Source of the DNA: Ulva prolifera | Taxonomy: Eukaryota; Chlorophyta; Ulvophyceae; Ulvales; Ulvaceae | Direction: 5' to 3' | Length of the DNA stretch: 64,000 nucleotides | Assembly (NCBI GenBank): GCA_023078555.1 | Contig: CM041200.1 | Coordinates: forward strand, 5,422,936 to 5,486,935 | In this document: positions 25,201-35,397 of the stretch, in pieces | How the letters are laid out: the number at the start of each line of letters is the position of its first letter | How positions within the stretch are numbered: the first letter of the stretch is position 1 | The notes under the pieces: model-generated | Databases searched by the model: none | What the model saw: only the letters and a program-made list of their open reading frames with translations | Told to the model about the DNA's origin: nothing | Program-made: the position numbers and the translations under genes

Positions 25201-26739
25201 GAGATCGCATCAGGCATGTTTGTGCCGATGCTGCTCATCGGAGCCGTCTTGGGCCGCCTCGCAGGGCTGCTCATGGTCGACCTCTTCTCGGTGGACCCGG
25301 GCTCAATGTGGTGGCTTCCGGCATCAGACGACCAGTGGAAGTGGGTAGATCCTGGCGTATTTGCGGTTGTCGGGGCTGCGGCCTTCATGGGCGGCGTGAC
25401 CCGTCTGACTGTGGCGCTCGCCGCAATCATGATGGAGGTGCGCGTGGCTGCTCCACCCGTGCAGAGACGGGCCACTCAATCATGTATCTTGCTGCCTGCA
25501 TTGGGATGTGACAGTGGTGGGCGATGACACCATGTCAGATGGATTAGTCTTCACTATCTGGGTATTTGCACGGGGGCTGCACCGCACGCGTCAACTCGCG
25601 GCGGCGCGATGCCACGCTTTGCTGCAGCGGCAGGCTGATTGGAAACTCACTCAACTGCTGCAGGTGTCCAGCGATGTGCAAATGCTGCTGCCAGTGCTGG
25701 TAGCGATCTTGGCGGCCAAGGCGTTTGCAGACACGTTTGTGCCGCATTCGTATTATCATGCGATCATGGAGGTCAGCCAGGTGCCTTTCCTACCGCCTAA
25801 TCCGCACACACACGTTGACCTCGACCTTGTGACGGTCAGTGCGGTGATGTCGAGCCCGGTCCAGACGATTCCTGTCACGGTGAAGCTCCAGGACCTCGAG
25901 GCCTTGCTCCGGGACACCCCGCACAACGGCTACCCCGTCGTACACGAAACCCCCCACGGTAGCCACAGCTGCTCTGGACTCGTTGCCAGGAACCACCTGC
26001 TAGTGCGTACCGAGGCAATTGCATTTTGCTGCTGCATCTGCGCTGCATGACCCGTACCAGCCTTGCCTACTCAGTGCATACGACCATGCCATCTTCAATG
26101 ATTTTGTGTGGCATGAGGACGGTTTGCGCCCCTCGTGCACAAGCTCGTGCACAGAAGACAGTTTATGCGTACTTTCTTTTTAAACTGATGGTTGAGGTTC
26201 CATGGCATTGCCACTAGAGGCGCTCCCAGCCATCCACCGGTGCCCCCTGGGAATGTGCAGGTGCTACTAGAGAGATGTATACAATCAGGATCAACCCAGG
26301 AACATGGCATCGCCTTCACAGAGCTGAATAAGCATGTTGAAGATCCGTTGAGCACGTTCAGCTCTGCCCAGAGCATAGACACGGTCCTTGACCGGCCGCT
26401 GACAAACGAGTCAGCTGAGCACCTGCATGTGCCTCTAACCATGCTGGACCAAGAGCTCGATCTTTCACGGTGTGCCCTACAACACCTGCAAGGAGTTTTC
26501 TGGCCTCACAGCGCGTCCGCGGGTGGTTGATAGACGTGGGACCCTTCTGCTGCAGGTTTGTGGATGCATCGACATACATGGTCCCAGTGGACTTCCCTCT
26601 CAAGCGGGCTTACTCGCTGTTCACTAGCATGGGGCTGAGGCATCTAGTAGTGGTGGATGACATCAATGCAGTTCAAGGTATCATTACAAGGGAAAACATT
26701 GTGCCAGCGCGCCTGGAGAGCCTGCATGCTGGACAGTAA
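22263..26739 (+). CDS. CLC: CLC-type chloride/proton exchanger with two CBS domains
   Basis: Voltage-gated chloride channel family, 839 aa. Nine exons close in phase: 22263-22363, 22623-22803, 22927-23193, 23539-23892, 24252-24865, 25167-25437, 25664-26002, 26261-26469, 26556-26739. Key sites are the ion-selectivity loop SASGVPQI (Ser167), the gating loop GLPVGPEGP (Glu210), FDAPLGGLLFAFEEV (proton Glu277) and GMFVP in the 25.2-kb exon. Serine-to-gating-Glu spacing is 43 and gating-to-proton-Glu spacing 67, as I recall for AtCLC-a and mammalian ClC-6/7. With both glutamates present this should be an exchanger, not a channel. Ser in the selectivity loop suggests chloride over nitrate, where AtCLC-a has Pro. 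The C-terminus has two CBS domains (VSAVMSSPVQTIP; VDASTYMVPVDFP). Endomembrane or vacuolar location is inferred from the subfamily. The third intron starts GC, not GT. Confidence 0.95.
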
Positions 26740-27455
26740 TCCCTGGGAGGCCAGACTGAGCATAATATTGTGTCAGGGACTTGTCAGATGAGACAAAGGC
26801 TTGCCCATTTTTGGATCTAGGGCCAGTCAGTCTCCCAGTTGTACAGTCTGTCTTGAAAATGCATGGTCGACACTGCAGCAGTTCCTGGAAGGCATACGAG
26901 ATGCTGCAGTGCTTGCCTCCCAGCAAGAATGCTGCCTGCTGGGTAGTGTCGTCCAGAGACTCCTCGGCATGACCGTGTCTCTACGAGCTGTGGTGTCAGA
27001 GCCACATTTGCGAGCAACTTAACCAGTACAGCTTTAGAGATGTAGTAACCAGAACCATATTTGTACGGTTATGCAACAGACTGTCAGTGGTACTTGCTGC
27101 TCACCACGTCCATTGCATTACACAGAGGAGAAACCGCGACAGATTAAAAAAATCTCAAGACCATGACAGGCGCTTCTTTATTGCAAAACAACAGCAGAGG
27201 ACTTGGCCGTGCCCCAACTTCAGAAACACAGTTGATTTAGGGGCCGTAAAAACACGACTAAAATTACCAATGCAACACCTCTTACCTTCTCATGTCAACT
27301 CTTGACAGACATCACATGCCAACATGGCCTATTTACACCGCCACGGCCGTGGCTCAATTCAGCAATCGACATCAGCAAACCTGTGGAGCCCTCGATGTTC
27401 GGCATCACAACTCACACTTCACCACCCGCCTCCCAACTCCACACCCCACCCCTGC
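26740..27455. other. Convergent intergenic region (CLC and nuclease 3' ends)
   Basis: No gene seen. It contains the 3' UTRs of both flanking genes and an A-rich stretch near 27147. TTACA at 27333-27337 reads TGTAA on the - strand, 119 bases past the bifunctional nuclease stop, and is its likely poly(A) signal. Confidence 0.5.
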
Positions 27456-29063
27456 TCACTTGACAAAGCGAGCGATCACGCGCTCGTGCACATGAACGGT
27501 GCCGTTGTGCCGCAGCGCGAGGTTGATCGCGTCGCTCGGCCGCGCATCGATGTTCACGCGCACACCCGTCGTGCGGTTCACAGCGACAATAAGCGCATAG
27601 AACACGGTGTGCTGGCAGTCGGTGACCAGCGCCCGCTCCACCTGGCAACCCAGAGCCTTGAGCAGGTTGGCAGTCGCGTCGTATGCGGTCGGCCTGCACA
27701 AACCACACTTCGTCTGTCGCCGGGTCCGCCTATCGACTGATGCTACATACCTAGACCACCTCCCCCTCAGTCCATGCACACAAACTCCAGCAAACCAGGC
27801 TGAGACAGGCCCATCGATTGACCATGGTGCAATAAAGCAAGGTCAACCGATCCTGCGATCGTCTGGAAGCTCACGTACTCCCCCCCGACAAAGACGTCTC
27901 CCGGACCCATTGCTGATCAGCGTGAGTGCCTAAATCTGTTTCCGCGTCTGCATCAAACCAATCGGCCATCACACATAGCTACATCTGCACACCGCGATAA
28001 CTGCACTGCACTGTGGGCGCCACCAGACACCCACTCTTCCCCTGGCCCCCACTGCACAGGGCAGCAAGCTATCCATGCGAGCCATCTACAGCGGCGCCGA
28101 TGGCAGCGGCGGCATTGCCCTTGTGCACTTCCAGCAGCGTGTCGGCAACCGCCTGGGACACGTCCAGGGCACGCATGACGGACAGTTGCTTCTCCATCTG
28201 TGCCACACATCTGCAGCACCACACCGCCCACCGGCTTGCTATGTCTGGCAAAAAGTTCAACGCTGCTATGTGAATCAAAGCGCATCAAAGCGCAACCCGC
28301 GAGCGAGACGCCCAAGCGCCGCGTAGCTGAGCAACGGTCGATGGGTTTCATATGCAACACAAGCGCGTGACAACTGCAGAAGACACCTCCACGCGTGGCC
28401 TAATGGCCCACTGGCGCACAGACCCAGCATCAGATGCCCACATGCTTATTCGACTTGCACACAGGCGACAGGCATGGGGTCATGATTAGGCACAGGAACA
28501 AGAGGGCCGCACCGAGAGGTATTGCTCTGCTTGAGCAGGCTTGACAGGGAGGCGCCCTCCGTGTCGCCGATGCGCATGCTCAGCACCTTCTCGCCGCCCT
28601 CCAAGCGCAAGGTCAGCCGGTAGTTCTTGCGATCCAGGCTGCGAGACACATCCTTCACGGTTGCGTCCACATACATGCGCGCATCATACGCGTCCTGTGG
28701 GTCCTGCGGGGCCGTCTCGGGCACGGGAGCCGCCGCGGCAGCCGGCGCAGGTGCCTCACGCACCGCAGCTGCAGCCGGAGCGGCGGGGGCGGCTGGAACT
28801 GGGGCCGGGGGCACAGGGTTGGCGGCCTCGAGCGCGGCGAGCGCCGAAGTGCCAGCCGAGATCGGCCCGGAGCCGCCGTCTGTGGCGTCGGACGCCATGA
28901 GCAGTGGGTTGACGTGGTCGAGGCTCGGGGGGCTCACCGAGAGCGTGCTGCTCCAGCCAGCCGTCGCGCAGCCAGAGCGCAGCGGCGAGCCAAAGCCGCG
29001 TGACGCTGTCGCGGCGCGCATGCTCGCGACGGGGCACGGCACGTACGGGAACAACGCTGGCAT
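27456..29063 (-). CDS. Bifunctional nuclease (BFN/DUF151) domain protein, probable organelle precursor
   Basis: Two exons, 29063-28513 and 27693-27456, join in phase (789 nt, 262 aa). The splice rebuilds the domain without gap: IGDTEGASLSSLLKQSNTSR then PTAYDATANLLKALG, matching the spacing of the bacterial fold (as in Thermotoga TM0160). The second half reads VERALVTDCQHTVFYALIV and IDARPSDAINLALR, the signature of the family. Members show DNase and RNase activity in vitro; plant homologues are BBD proteins linked to defence. The first 110 residues are Ser/Ala/Pro/Arg-rich with few acids at the very start, like a transit peptide plus linker, so plastid import is likely but not proven. An upstream GTG-started extension exists, but ATG 29063 (MPALFPYVP) is the first in-frame Met. 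The septin gene ends 144 bases upstream on the same strand. Confidence 0.85.
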
Positions 29064-29207
29064 GCCCGTGGCTGGCGCCTGCACTGAAACGCATACTCAG
29101 AAGCGGCGCTACAGCAGCGTGCCGCACCAGAGCACCCAGCAGAAGCACAGGCCACCATCACCGACACAGCCCACACGCGTCGCTTGCACGTGCACCAGTT
29201 CCAACAC

Positions 29208-31870
29208 CTAGGCACAGCCGCTGGCGCGTGATGCCCTGAGCAGAGCGGAGCGGACTTTGGAGGTGGCTGCGTCGCCGGAGGGCAGGGCGGGCACGTAGTG
29301 GGTGCCGCGGCCTGCGTGACGGATCTCCTCCGGCAACAGGAACGGATCCTTCGGGTCCTTAGGCACCTGCGAAGTCTGCGCGCCGGTGGACGCGGTGGCG
29401 GGGGCAGCGGCCACAGCGGCCTGGCCGCTGCGGTACAGCTTGTCGGCAGCCTCCTTGATGGCCCAGAAGCCGTCCTCCAGCAGCAGCTGGCGCAGCAGGC
29501 GCAGGTCGGAGTTGCACGTGCGGTACGCCTCGCACATTGCCCACCTGCAGAACCCCGCAGTCCATGTCAGTAGGGGCCATCCACGGCATGCCTGTAGGCA
29601 TGTGTAGCTGTGCGCACACCACTGGCATACTGAGCACAGTCGCGATCGTACGTGCCCCACAGCCACATCAAGGCATCTTCCGAGTGTCAAAGCACATGGG
29701 TGCGCCCAGGCGTCTTCATCACATCGGAGCATCCGCACAAGGATTCTACACTGCTGATCACCTGGGCGACACCGTCCCTGTGCCTGTATGCATAGGGGCA
29801 GTGAGCACCGGGACAGGGCTGAGGTGGCGCACCGGTACACGCGCACAAACCAAAAGTTGTGCACCGAGACGTCCGCGTGGTTGCCGGCAACGACATTGAA
29901 CGGCAGCCGGAATGCGGGGCCGGCGGCGGTCTGCGGCGGCGGCGGCAATGCAGTGGCCCCGACCGTCGGGGACACTGCGGCGGGGCTGTGGCTGAGGCCA
30001 TGCATGGCGTCAGTGATCGCGTTCACGATGGTCTCGGGGAAGGTGAAGACACGGAGGCCGGCAGCCATGAGGCGCTCCATCTCAGCCTTGCGCCGCTGCA
30101 CCTCCTCCTCCTCCAGACAATCCGCCTGCATATCTTTAAGTCGCGTTGCTGCAGTCCCACATGTAGCATCGAGCAGTCGAAGATCCATTCATGTCCACAG
30201 GGGTGCGGACATTACGCCACAACAGGGCGGCATGTATTTCGGCCAACGATGATTTTAGCAGCAGCTGGTTCCGAACACTGCCTCGCGCTGCAACAGCAAA
30301 CACATGGAGAGCACGCAAGCACAGAGTAGCTGCCAGGGTTTGCCCTGGCAGGCCGTCTATACGGTAATCCAAGCACGGCACAACGTCAGCGCGCGGTCTG
30401 TCAGCACAACGGGCGCATAGCTCACTCCGGCACTGATGTAGACAAGCATGAGGAGGAGGAGCTGGGGGGGGGGGGGGGGGTTCGCACCTTGCACATCACT
30501 GGGATGACAGGCGCGTAGCGCGCAACGGCATTGATCACAGTCGTGTCCAGGCTCGACTCCGCCATTCGCGCATTGGTGGGCAGGAAGTAAAGCACCGCAT
30601 CGACGCGGCCGTCCTGCAGCGCCTCACGTGGCACATCCAGATTGCGCTCCTGGGCAGCGTACGTGTCATGCTGTGCTTGCAGGTAGGCGCACAGGACATC
30701 TGCGCAGCGGGCCGGGTTGCCCTTCAGCCCTGGCGTCTCCTGCAGCCATCGAGTTGTGAGGTTCAGGTTTTGGCGCATCACTGCCTACGAGAGCGATGGT
30801 ACGGCGGACGGGCGGAACGTGGGTAGAAGGTGCTAGCGTCGTACCTGGATGATGTAAGAGATTGACAGGTTTCCATTGGTATCGGGACAGTCGGTGATGC
30901 TCGTCGTGAAGAGCTCAGGAGACTTCTGAAAGTCATCGAGGTCTCGCTCGCTAACATCAGGAGGTGACCAGTCTGGTTTCTGGGCGATGGACGCGAACAG
31001 GTTCTTGATCGTTGTCGTGCGCCCGGTCTCTGGCTGGCCGGTGACGAGGACCTTCAGCTGTTTCTTGATGACGCGATGCGGGATGGTCGCGGAAGCCTTC
31101 TCAGCATAGCGAATGTCCTGTACATCAAGAGCACAGGATGCCAATCGTGGATGTCTTGTAGCTGGTACGCCAACGTTTGTATGCGTGTCAAACCTTCACG
31201 CCGCTGAGTCAGCCGACAGAACGCTTCGCCAGGCCGGTCAGCACACACTAAGCAAGAGCTGCACAATATGTTCCGAACTAGATACATATGTTGATAGTCT
31301 TGCCGCTAGCCTAAGTGAACTACGCCAACACCACGTGAACGAAACCAATGCTATCTGGTACATGTGACATGTCACGATGACGATGAACAGTTCCGACTTC
31401 GCCCAGACGTGCGGCATCAGACAGTATAGAAAGCCAATCCACAGTCAATTGCGATTCTAGTCATGACGCATGTGGAAAATGTGGTTGGCGATGTTGAAAA
31501 CCGGTAAGATACAGTGTGGACCACGATGACCCAATTCCAGAAATCGAGCAGACAACATGATGACCATGATGAGGGACACACGTTCATATGGCATTCTGTC
31601 TGTGACCACTCCGGCTCCGGCAGCTCGTCGTATGCCGGTATCTCCTCCCGCACCTCTGCTGCAGCAATCTGGGGAGCTGGGTCGGGGGCCTCGGTCGGCA
31701 CGCTCGGCACATCTTCTGCTTCAGAACCACTATCGGAGAACGGCACACTCGCAGGCGCGGACTCGCTTTTGGAGCTTGATGTTTCGGCCACATCCGGCTC
31801 TGCTTCCCCGCATTGGTCGATCGGGACCCCTGCCGCTCCATCACTTTCACCCGCATATGAGCCTGCAATT
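29208..31870 (-). CDS. Septin-like GTPase with altered P-loop
   Basis: Septins are filament-forming GTPases; several green algae have one. Exons: about 31870-31582 (acidic N-terminus), about 31105-30845, 30784-30488, 30125-29833, 29544-29208. The last four join in phase. Motifs in order: P-loop GQPETGRTTT (near 31010-31040), LNLTTRW then ETPGLKG (G3 region), QDGRVDAVLYFLPTNARM (septin core), VIPVMCKAD (G4), GLRVFTFPE, LPFNVVAG, then VRVYRWAMCEA (the RxYPWG-like region). The P-loop Lys is Arg and the DTPG Asp is Glu, so GTP binding or hydrolysis may be weakened. The C-terminal coiled coil of animal septins is absent. The acidic Ser/Glu/Pro N-terminus is about 95 aa. No Met occurs in the first exon frame, and an acceptor (TTGCAG) precedes it at about 31872, so the true start lies upstream. 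A run of about 20 G sits in the intron after the third listed exon. Confidence 0.85.
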
Positions 31871-34303
31871 ACGAACTATTTCATGATCGATACTTGTAAG
31901 GGTGCTGTGGGTGTTTGTCGTGGCATGGCCATCTGGGAACAGTCTATCTAGCCAGTCACGCAAACACGTCAAGAATCCCATCTGTAGGTACCGCTATCTC
32001 TGCCGGAGACGCAAGGGACTTATGTAATCATGATAGTTATGAATTGAGTGCTTTTGCTTCTGCAGGGAGCTTGCGCAGGGCGTTCTGAAGCAGGGGTAGA
32101 AGCGCACGGCTGTCGACTTCGCTGGGCACAGCGACCCATTCTTCCGCCTCAGCTTGTAAAGCCGCAACTTGATCTAGTTGCTCTGACATGGCATCGACTG
32201 CGATCCAATCCACCTAATTCTGTGTCCAGCGTTGTCTTCCGTCTGACCTTGAACCCGGGTGCAACGGATTTTATCTTTGCAAGCCAGTATATGCTATTGC
32301 ACTGCAGCGCACGTGTCTGGCTATTATATTGGCGCCGTTTTATGCCCGAAAAGATATAGCTGCGCCGCGGGGACGGAGACAAATGCCGTGTACCTTCTGG
32401 CACACCGCTGTCGAGTCAGCACAATCCGCAATGCATGCATGAGCGCTACAATGTGGTGTCGCAGCGGTTGCTGTTTAGCCAAAACGAAGGCACACGAAGC
32501 GTCCATTAGCACATTCCGGGGTGTTTACGGCCTGCAAAACAGAAAGCTGTTCCGGTACCTGAGCCCAGTTATTTGGCGCTTGCAAGAATCAAAATGCACT
32601 ATCGAAACATGCTGCAAGCCTTTGGGAGCGGCCGTGGAAGCGCCCAGGTGTGCGTAAAGCGGCAACACTTAGTATCTAAACGTGATTCTCCTGAGTCATC
32701 GCGAGTTTGTTCAAACGAAGTGTTGGCTGTTTTGGCTCGTCAAACGAAGTCACCCCTTCTCGCGACACCTATACGCTCCGTCGAGATTGCACGCGTACTC
32801 ACGATTGTACACAATCCACCCTCTCACCATGTGAGATTAGCCTGCACTATCTTGCACGGGGAGTCCGGGGGCCCTCTACGGCCCACACTGCCTCAAACTG
32901 GCAGCAACCAGATACGCCCCAGAGCTTTCTGCAATAAGCAGCAAACACAGGAGCGCATCATGCTATGCTCATCACGCTCGGCTACACTCACTGCAGCTGG
33001 CCATGACCCCCAGACGCCCCATCGTCCTGCTCATGAGCACACTGGCTCATAAGCACTGTGGCGACATCACTGACAGCCATACCGGCACCTCGCCAGGCGC
33101 ATGGCCTCTGCCAGCGAGGGCAGGCTCGGCAGCAACCAGTACATGCACAGGGCACCATGACGGGCCGGTCATGTCTGATCACGGGATCCGGCATCTCGAA
33201 CCATGGCATCTCACGGGACACATCTCGGTCATGTCTGATCACGGGATCCGGCATCTCGGGAGGCGTCAATATCTACCAGGGACGGAACACGGCCGTGCAG
33301 CCCTGCACGTATGCAGCCTGTGGTAATATCACAAGTACCACATGCGTCAGTTCCAGTACCACTGTGAACAGAGTTTTTGCATGATCCAGTAACATGCCTG
33401 GGAAGAAAGTTGCTCACCCCCCTCCCCGGCAAATCAGTGGCATCAATGGCCTGCACTCGCCGCGGGCAACCTGCTATGGGCTATGTGGGTCTGAAGAACT
33501 CTGATGGGCACATCAGAAAAATCTCAGAGCAGACAAGGGCAGCTGCTGGAGGGCCTGCCTGATAGGGCTGGCATGACGACCTTGTGTGCTCAACTCACTG
33601 TCCTATTAGCTGAGGACAAAACAGCAGATGCAATGGAAGGCATGTAATTCGTCATGCACTGTCTCAGCATCCACCGACAACCATCCCGTGGACGCTGGTG
33701 TCTCTCTGAATTGTTGCAGTACAGTGAGGTCGTCTGCGCCCTCGTGGGTACGTGACATGAATTCGGGTTATGCCGTGGTGCCCCCACGTTCATGCATCAC
33801 TGCGCAGTGCACAGTCGAGCTCAAGGAGGAGGCCTGCAGGTGCTCTGCCGGTCATGAATATTGCTGGCAGGCCTCCTCACACGAGTTGAGGAACCCGCCA
33901 TCGCCAAAAGCCATGCACCAGACAGGGGACGTTCTGTATCGCTCTTCATGCTGAGCAGGCGTTCAGCTCCGGGTGGCAATTTTCATGGCTTCGTAGCGGC
34001 AAGGGAGAAAGAGTGGCGCCAATCGCACTGGGGAAGGTATCAAGTCGTCTCGAATTAGTCGCAGGTGCAATCCGTCGATGCAACGCACCCCTGGGTTGTG
34101 GCTTTCACACGGCACGCAATGGCGTGGAGTTTGCTGTTGGAGAGCTGCGATCCCCGTCGCTACAAGAGCTACACGTTTGTGTATATGAATTTGGTCCTGC
34201 ATATGATCCTGTAGCGACTGTCCGATGAGCACGTACCTTGGACGGATGCTCCTTTGTCGTCAGGGCGGTGTCAAACCGCCTGAAAACGTGCATGCAGATC
34301 ACG
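31871..34303. other. Intergenic between septin-like gene and TFIIA gamma
   Basis: This 2.4-kb stretch holds the upstream regions of two divergent genes. The missing first coding exon of the septin-like gene should be in its left end. A short direct repeat lies at 33166-33258, and a Cys-rich fragment near 33793-33875. No full gene could be supported. Confidence 0.5.
33166..33258. repeat. 33-bp direct repeat, 60-bp period
   Basis: The same 33 bases, beginning CGGTCATGTCTGATCACGGG and ending CATCTCG, occur at 33166-33198 and 33226-33258. The spacer between them also contains a partial echo (CATCTC). This is a local duplication with no known function. Confidence 0.85.
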
Positions 34304-34763
34304 ATGGTCGACACCAATGTAAGGCTATACCGCAGTTCAGCACTCTGTGATCTTCTGACGGACACTCTGGAAGAGATGTGCGACGAGGACAAAATGACCT
34401 CCGAACTGGCTCACAAAGTGCTGGACGGATTTGACCATTGTTGCCTTGATGCCTTGTCTAAGAGGGCAGAATCAAAGTCTACGTTGCAGGTGAGGCTTGT
34501 AGCTTCGCTTCGACAGGGTCCACATGCAAGTATTATTGCTGGTAGCTTCATGCACTTTCTATGATCATCCGGATTTTGTGCAGGGCAGCTTGACCACATA
34601 TAATTATTTCGATAATGTATGGAAATTTGATCTTAGTGATGCAACGTTCAAGCTTACACAGAGAGCGCAAGGTGCTTTGGCAGGGGCGCCGAAGTTGTCA
34701 ACCGGAAAAATCAAGGTGATATGCGTGGAATCTACACTGTTCAATTCGGCTGCAAACCCGTAA
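34304..34763 (+). CDS. TFIIA-gamma: Transcription initiation factor IIA gamma subunit (TFIIA small subunit)
   Basis: Stabilises TBP on promoter DNA in RNA polymerase II pre-initiation complexes. Two exons, 34304-34489 and 34584-34763, join in phase 0 to give 121 aa; plant and animal homologues are about 106-109 aa. The N-terminal four-helix part reads LYRSSALCDLLTDTLEEM and LAHKVLDGFDHC. The C-terminal beta-barrel part reads GSLTTYNYFDNVWKFDLSDA, the hallmark of the family, then a spaced insertion rich in Gln/Ala, then KIKVICVES. The chosen ATG (34304, MVDTNVRLYRSS) puts only five residues before the conserved LYR. TGTAA at 34902 follows the stop. It converges with ALG12. Confidence 0.95.
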
Positions 34764-34901
34764 TGTACACTCCGTTGTTGATAGTGGGTGTTTCGAGGTG
34801 CTTGACCTGCCAGTCCACAACCCCAGTTCGAATTGGGTCGCTAGCGTCCATCCCCAGGCAGTGCTGCTTTGTTGAAGGAACAGAGACCTTTGATTCACTG
34901 A

Positions 34902-34906
34902 TGTAA
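34902..34906 (+). terminator. TGTAA polyadenylation signal of TFIIA gamma
   Basis: TGTAA lies 139 bases past the TFIIA gamma stop codon, a typical chlorophyte spacing. Assigned from motif and position only. Confidence 0.5.
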
Positions 34907-35397
34907 ATTCTTTCGAACCGCTATTGCTGGATGCCACGCTAGAATTATTCAAATGGCCATGCTACAAGCGTCAATGTATCAAGACAAAATCGCCGCAATG
35001 ACGCCATATGGCCACCCATGCCGCCTGTGCGTCTTTGTACTGTCTCACGTCCGGTGCGACATGATGGCATAAAGATCCTGATAGATTACTGCATATCAGC
35101 TAGACGGACAAGGATGCATGACAACTCTCTTCATCATGTCCACCTCCACTGGCATGCATGAATCTATGAATAAACAGTTTTGGAGACGTATTTACTCTGA
35201 TCGGCCATAGCTGTCCCAGCCATTCTGAAGGAGGCCTCAGTGATACACGATCCAAGCCAAGGACTTGGTGCACCATGGCATATCTGCATACCCTCTCATG
35301 TCACGATGCGAGTAGCCGCAGCAACCATGCCACAATGGGGAGCCACATTCACTACTGCCAACCTGTGGGACCTTCAAGCCGGTATGGATGGCCAGAG

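Noticed and set aside
28069-28278. - strand frame with MEKQLSVMRAL and LLEVHKGNAAAAIG, looking like a UBA-type helix bundle
   Set aside because: It lies inside the intron of the bifunctional nuclease gene. Direct splicing of the flanking exons gives a gap-free domain in perfect phase, so this frame is not needed.
34825-34845. tRNA T-loop-like CAGTTCGAATTGGG
   Set aside because: No acceptor, D or anticodon stems can be formed around it at tRNA distances.
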